In this document: one piece after another, positions 42,936 to 44,967 of the stretch | Numbering within the stretch: position 1 is the stretch's first letter | Layout: every line of letters starts with the position of its first letter | NCBI GenBank assembly: GCA_964626405.1 | Contig: CAZVFE010000007.1 | Coordinates: 1 to 44,967, forward strand | Direction of reading: 5' to 3' | Length of the DNA: 44,967 nt | DNA from: CAZVFE01 sp964626405 | GTDB taxonomy: Bacteria > Bacteroidota > Bacteroidia > Cytophagales > Spirosomataceae | Position numbers and translations under genes: made by a program | The notes under the pieces: model-generated | The model's input: the letters and a program-made list of their open reading frames with translations, nothing else | Databases searched by the model: none | What the model was told of the DNA's origin: nothing

Positions 42936-44825
42936 ATGACTACTGATTTAAACGAAAAAACGGAAGAAACTAAACCAGAAAAAAACCAAGAAGAAGTAAA
43001 CCAAAACGAAGTAATATCTGATTCTAAACCAATCGAAGAGACGAATCATGAGGAGGAAGAAGATGAGCTAGATGAAGTAGAATTACCCATTTTGGACAAA
43101 GAGAATCCAAGTAATCAGGAGTTATTATCGTTTTTAAAAGAATTAAAATCAATTTTATCTCATTCAAAAACTGCGGCTAATTTTAAAAATTTAGAGGATT
43201 TAATTGCAGAGCATGCACAAAATTTCGAATCTAAATTAGTAGAAGAGAAGGCAAATGCATTAGAGAAATTCAAAGAAAATAATGATGGTTCGGAGGAAGG
43301 ATTTGAATATCATCCTGAGGCCATTATATCTGAAATTCAATCATTATTTACCGAGTTAAGAAAATCTCGTCAACAATTTTTTAAAGGATTAGAAGAGAAA
43401 AAGACGCAGGTAATTGATGAAAAGAATGAATTATTGAATAAACTACGTCTATTAGTAGAGTCGGAGGAAAATACAAACCCTTCCCTAATCAATGAAAGCT
43501 TCAAGGAATTTAAAAAGATACAAGAAACTTGGAAATCATTAGGAAATGTTTCTGGAGCAGTAAATCAAGAGTTATGGAAGAATTACCATGCATTGGTAGA
43601 TCGTTTTTATTCTAATAGAAGTATTTATTTTGAATTATTAGAATTAGATAGAAAGAAAAATCAACATTCCAAAGAATCCATTGCCTATCAATTAGAAGAG
43701 ATTGCAGCAAAGATTCAAAAGGAATCAGAAGACACTTATATTAAATATATCAAAGAAGCGGAAATTTTATTTGATGAATATAAGCATATTGGTCCGGCAC
43801 CAAAAGAGGTGAATGAATTATTATGGAACCGTATCAAAAAGGCCTTAGATGTAATATTTGATCAAAAACGTCAGATTTCAGAGGCTAGAAAAAAACTTAT
43901 TTTAGAAAATCTAAAGATCAAGGAAGGTCTTTCTGATTTAATGGCGGAAAAGGCTAAATACGATTCGGAATCTATCAATGATTGGAATAGAGAAACCAAG
44001 GCGGTGGCAGAATTGCAAAAGCAATGGGAGAAGGTTCCGGGTGGATTACCAAAAGAGGCCGGCAAAAAGATTTCTGCTGAATTTTGGACAAATTTAAAAA
44101 TATTCTATAAGAATAAATCAAAGTTTTTCTCAAGATTAGATTCTGTAAGAAAGGAAAATGCGGAGAATAAAAAAGCATTAATCGAGAAGATTAAAGAAAT
44201 TAATTCTGCAAAGGTATTTGATGGAGAAACTACGAAAATTGTCATAGGCTTACAGGCTAAATGGAAAGAAATTGGACATGTACCAGAAAAGATTAAGCAA
44301 TCCTTATTTGATGAGTTCAAGAAAGCTTGTGATGAATTTTTTGAAAGTAGAAGATCAAGTGGAGATGGCAAAGGAGCAGAATTTTATCAAAATTTAAAGA
44401 TTAAGGAGGCTTTAATTGAAGATTTAAAGAAGATTCAGAAGGATCCTAAATTATTGGGAAATTTAAGTGAAATTAAAGCCAAGTGGGATGAGACAGGATT
44501 CGTTCCGAAAAGGAATCTTAAGAAGTTAATGGATGATTTCAGAACGAATTGGAATAAGGCTATAGATATTGCAAATACTTTAAGTTCTGAAGAACTTGCT
44601 AGTTATGGAATTGTATTAGATTCTGTGGAAGAAGGGAAAGCAAAACCGGAGGGAGATAATAGAAAGAAAATACAAAGCCTTGAAAATGAGATTGCTACAT
44701 TAAAGAACAATTTAGAGTTTTTCTCATCGTCTAAGAATGCAGATAAACTTATTAAGGAGGTAGAAGAAAAGATTTCAAAAGCTGAAAAAGAATTGGAAAA
44801 ATTAATTGAAGAAAATAATAAATAA
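42936..44825 (+). CDS. DUF349 repeat protein
   Basis: 629 residues from ATG 42936. A TTG at 42909 would overlap the glycyl-tRNA synthetase stop and add nine unremarkable residues. The first 55 residues are acidic and probably disordered. The rest carries about five helical DUF349 repeats, each with a W-x-x-x-G/P core: TWKSLGNV, EYKHIGPAPKEVN, QWEKVPGGLPKEA, KWKEIGHVPEKI and KWDETGFVPKRN. The C-terminus (570-629) is a coiled coil. The family is widespread in Bacteroidota and of unknown molecular function. No signal peptide or membrane segment is seen, so it is cytosolic. It may be cotranscribed with the synthetase. Confidence 0.88.
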   Translation: MTTDLNEKTEETKPEKNQEEVNQNEVISDSKPIEETNHEEEEDELDEVELPILDKENPSNQELLSFLKELKSILSHSKTAANFKNLEDLIAEHAQNFESKLVEEKANALEKFKENNDGSEEGFEYHPEAIISEIQSLFTELRKSRQQFFKGLEEKKTQVIDEKNELLNKLRLLVESEENTNPSLINESFKEFKKIQETWKSLGNVSGAVNQELWKNYHALVDRFYSNRSIYFELLELDRKKNQHSKESIAYQLEEIAAKIQKESEDTYIKYIKEAEILFDEYKHIGPAPKEVNELLWNRIKKALDVIFDQKRQISEARKKLILENLKIKEGLSDLMAEKAKYDSESINDWNRETKAVAELQKQWEKVPGGLPKEAGKKISAEFWTNLKIFYKNKSKFFSRLDSVRKENAENKKALIEKIKEINSAKVFDGETTKIVIGLQAKWKEIGHVPEKIKQSLFDEFKKACDEFFESRRSSGDGKGAEFYQNLKIKEALIEDLKKIQKDPKLLGNLSEIKAKWDETGFVPKRNLKKLMDDFRTNWNKAIDIANTLSSEELASYGIVLDSVEEGKAKPEGDNRKKIQSLENEIATLKNNLEFFSSSKNADKLIKEVEEKISKAEKELEKLIEENNK

Positions 44826-44830
44826 TTTTC

Positions 44831-44860
44831 TTGTATTTATTTAAATATTGATTAATTTTG
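44831..44860 (+). promoter_or_regulatory. tRNA-Thr promoter (Bacteroidota type)
   Basis: TTG (44831-44833), 19 bases, TAATTTTG (44853-44860): an exact match in both elements and spacing. It lies 12 bases before the mature tRNA 5' end. This is the best promoter in the window. Confidence 0.75.
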
Positions 44861-44872
44861 CAACTCCAAAAC

Positions 44873-44945
<73 letters not shown>

Positions 44946-44967
44946 CAGAAACCCTAGCAGAAATGCT

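Overview
The window is AT-rich chromosomal DNA from a member of the Bacteroidota. The lineage call rests on several things. Five genes are preceded by exact copies of the Bacteroidota -7 promoter element TAnnTTTG. Shine-Dalgarno sequences are lacking. The gene content is also typical: a BshB1-type bacillithiol deacetylase, a THUMP-like methyltransferase, DUF349 repeats, a NamZ/DUF1343 muramidase, two LolC/E-type permeases, a malic enzyme fused to a phosphotransacetylase-like domain, and M61 and PD40/OmpA exported proteins. I cannot place it below phylum with confidence.

Layout. 1-2344 (+): the end of a THUMP-like methyltransferase, two exported proteins of unknown function and an SRPBCC-like protein. 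2336-3936 (-): rbfA and a LolC/E-like permease. 4016-5383 (+): a polytopic membrane protein. 5380-9187 (-): lysA, a methylguanine methyltransferase, a PolX-like protein and rpiB, tightly packed. 9223-10977 (+): a PhoD-like phosphatase and OsmC. 10978-15386 (-): two parvulin-type chaperones and thyA. 15440-18734 (-): a small lipoprotein, nadE and agmatine deiminase. 18860-20628 (+): queE and a PD40/OmpA protein. 20650-22020: two unknown exported proteins and the only clear hairpin terminator. 22031-26201: gltA, pepT and guaA. 26247-30471: namZ, a second LolC/E-like permease and an M61 peptidase. 30481-34010 (-): dctA and maeB. 34139-36902 (+): trxB, an M23/LysM peptidase and bshB1. Then pdxH (-), polA (+), aguB (-), glycyl-tRNA synthetase and a DUF349 protein (+), and tRNA-Thr at the right edge.

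How the genes fit together. Most are core metabolism, information processing and envelope maintenance. DctA and MaeB form a malate uptake and decarboxylation pair feeding the same central metabolism as GltA. AguA and AguB are two consecutive steps from agmatine to putrescine, but lie about 24 kb apart. The parvulin proteins, both LolC/E-like permeases, NamZ, the M23 enzyme and the PD40/OmpA protein all serve the cell envelope.

I found no integrase, transposase, prophage, CRISPR array, toxin-antitoxin pair, secondary-metabolite cluster or defence island, and no gene-free stretch over 300 bases (the longest is 225 bases, 21358-21582). This is a conserved chromosomal backbone and I do not see a new multi-gene system in it. 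The best leads are: a PolX homologue without its polymerase aspartates, overlapping a methylguanine methyltransferase that lacks its usual arginine finger; a peptidase T whose tail is written in the antisense of guaA; and convergent genes whose stop codons share a four-base palindrome.
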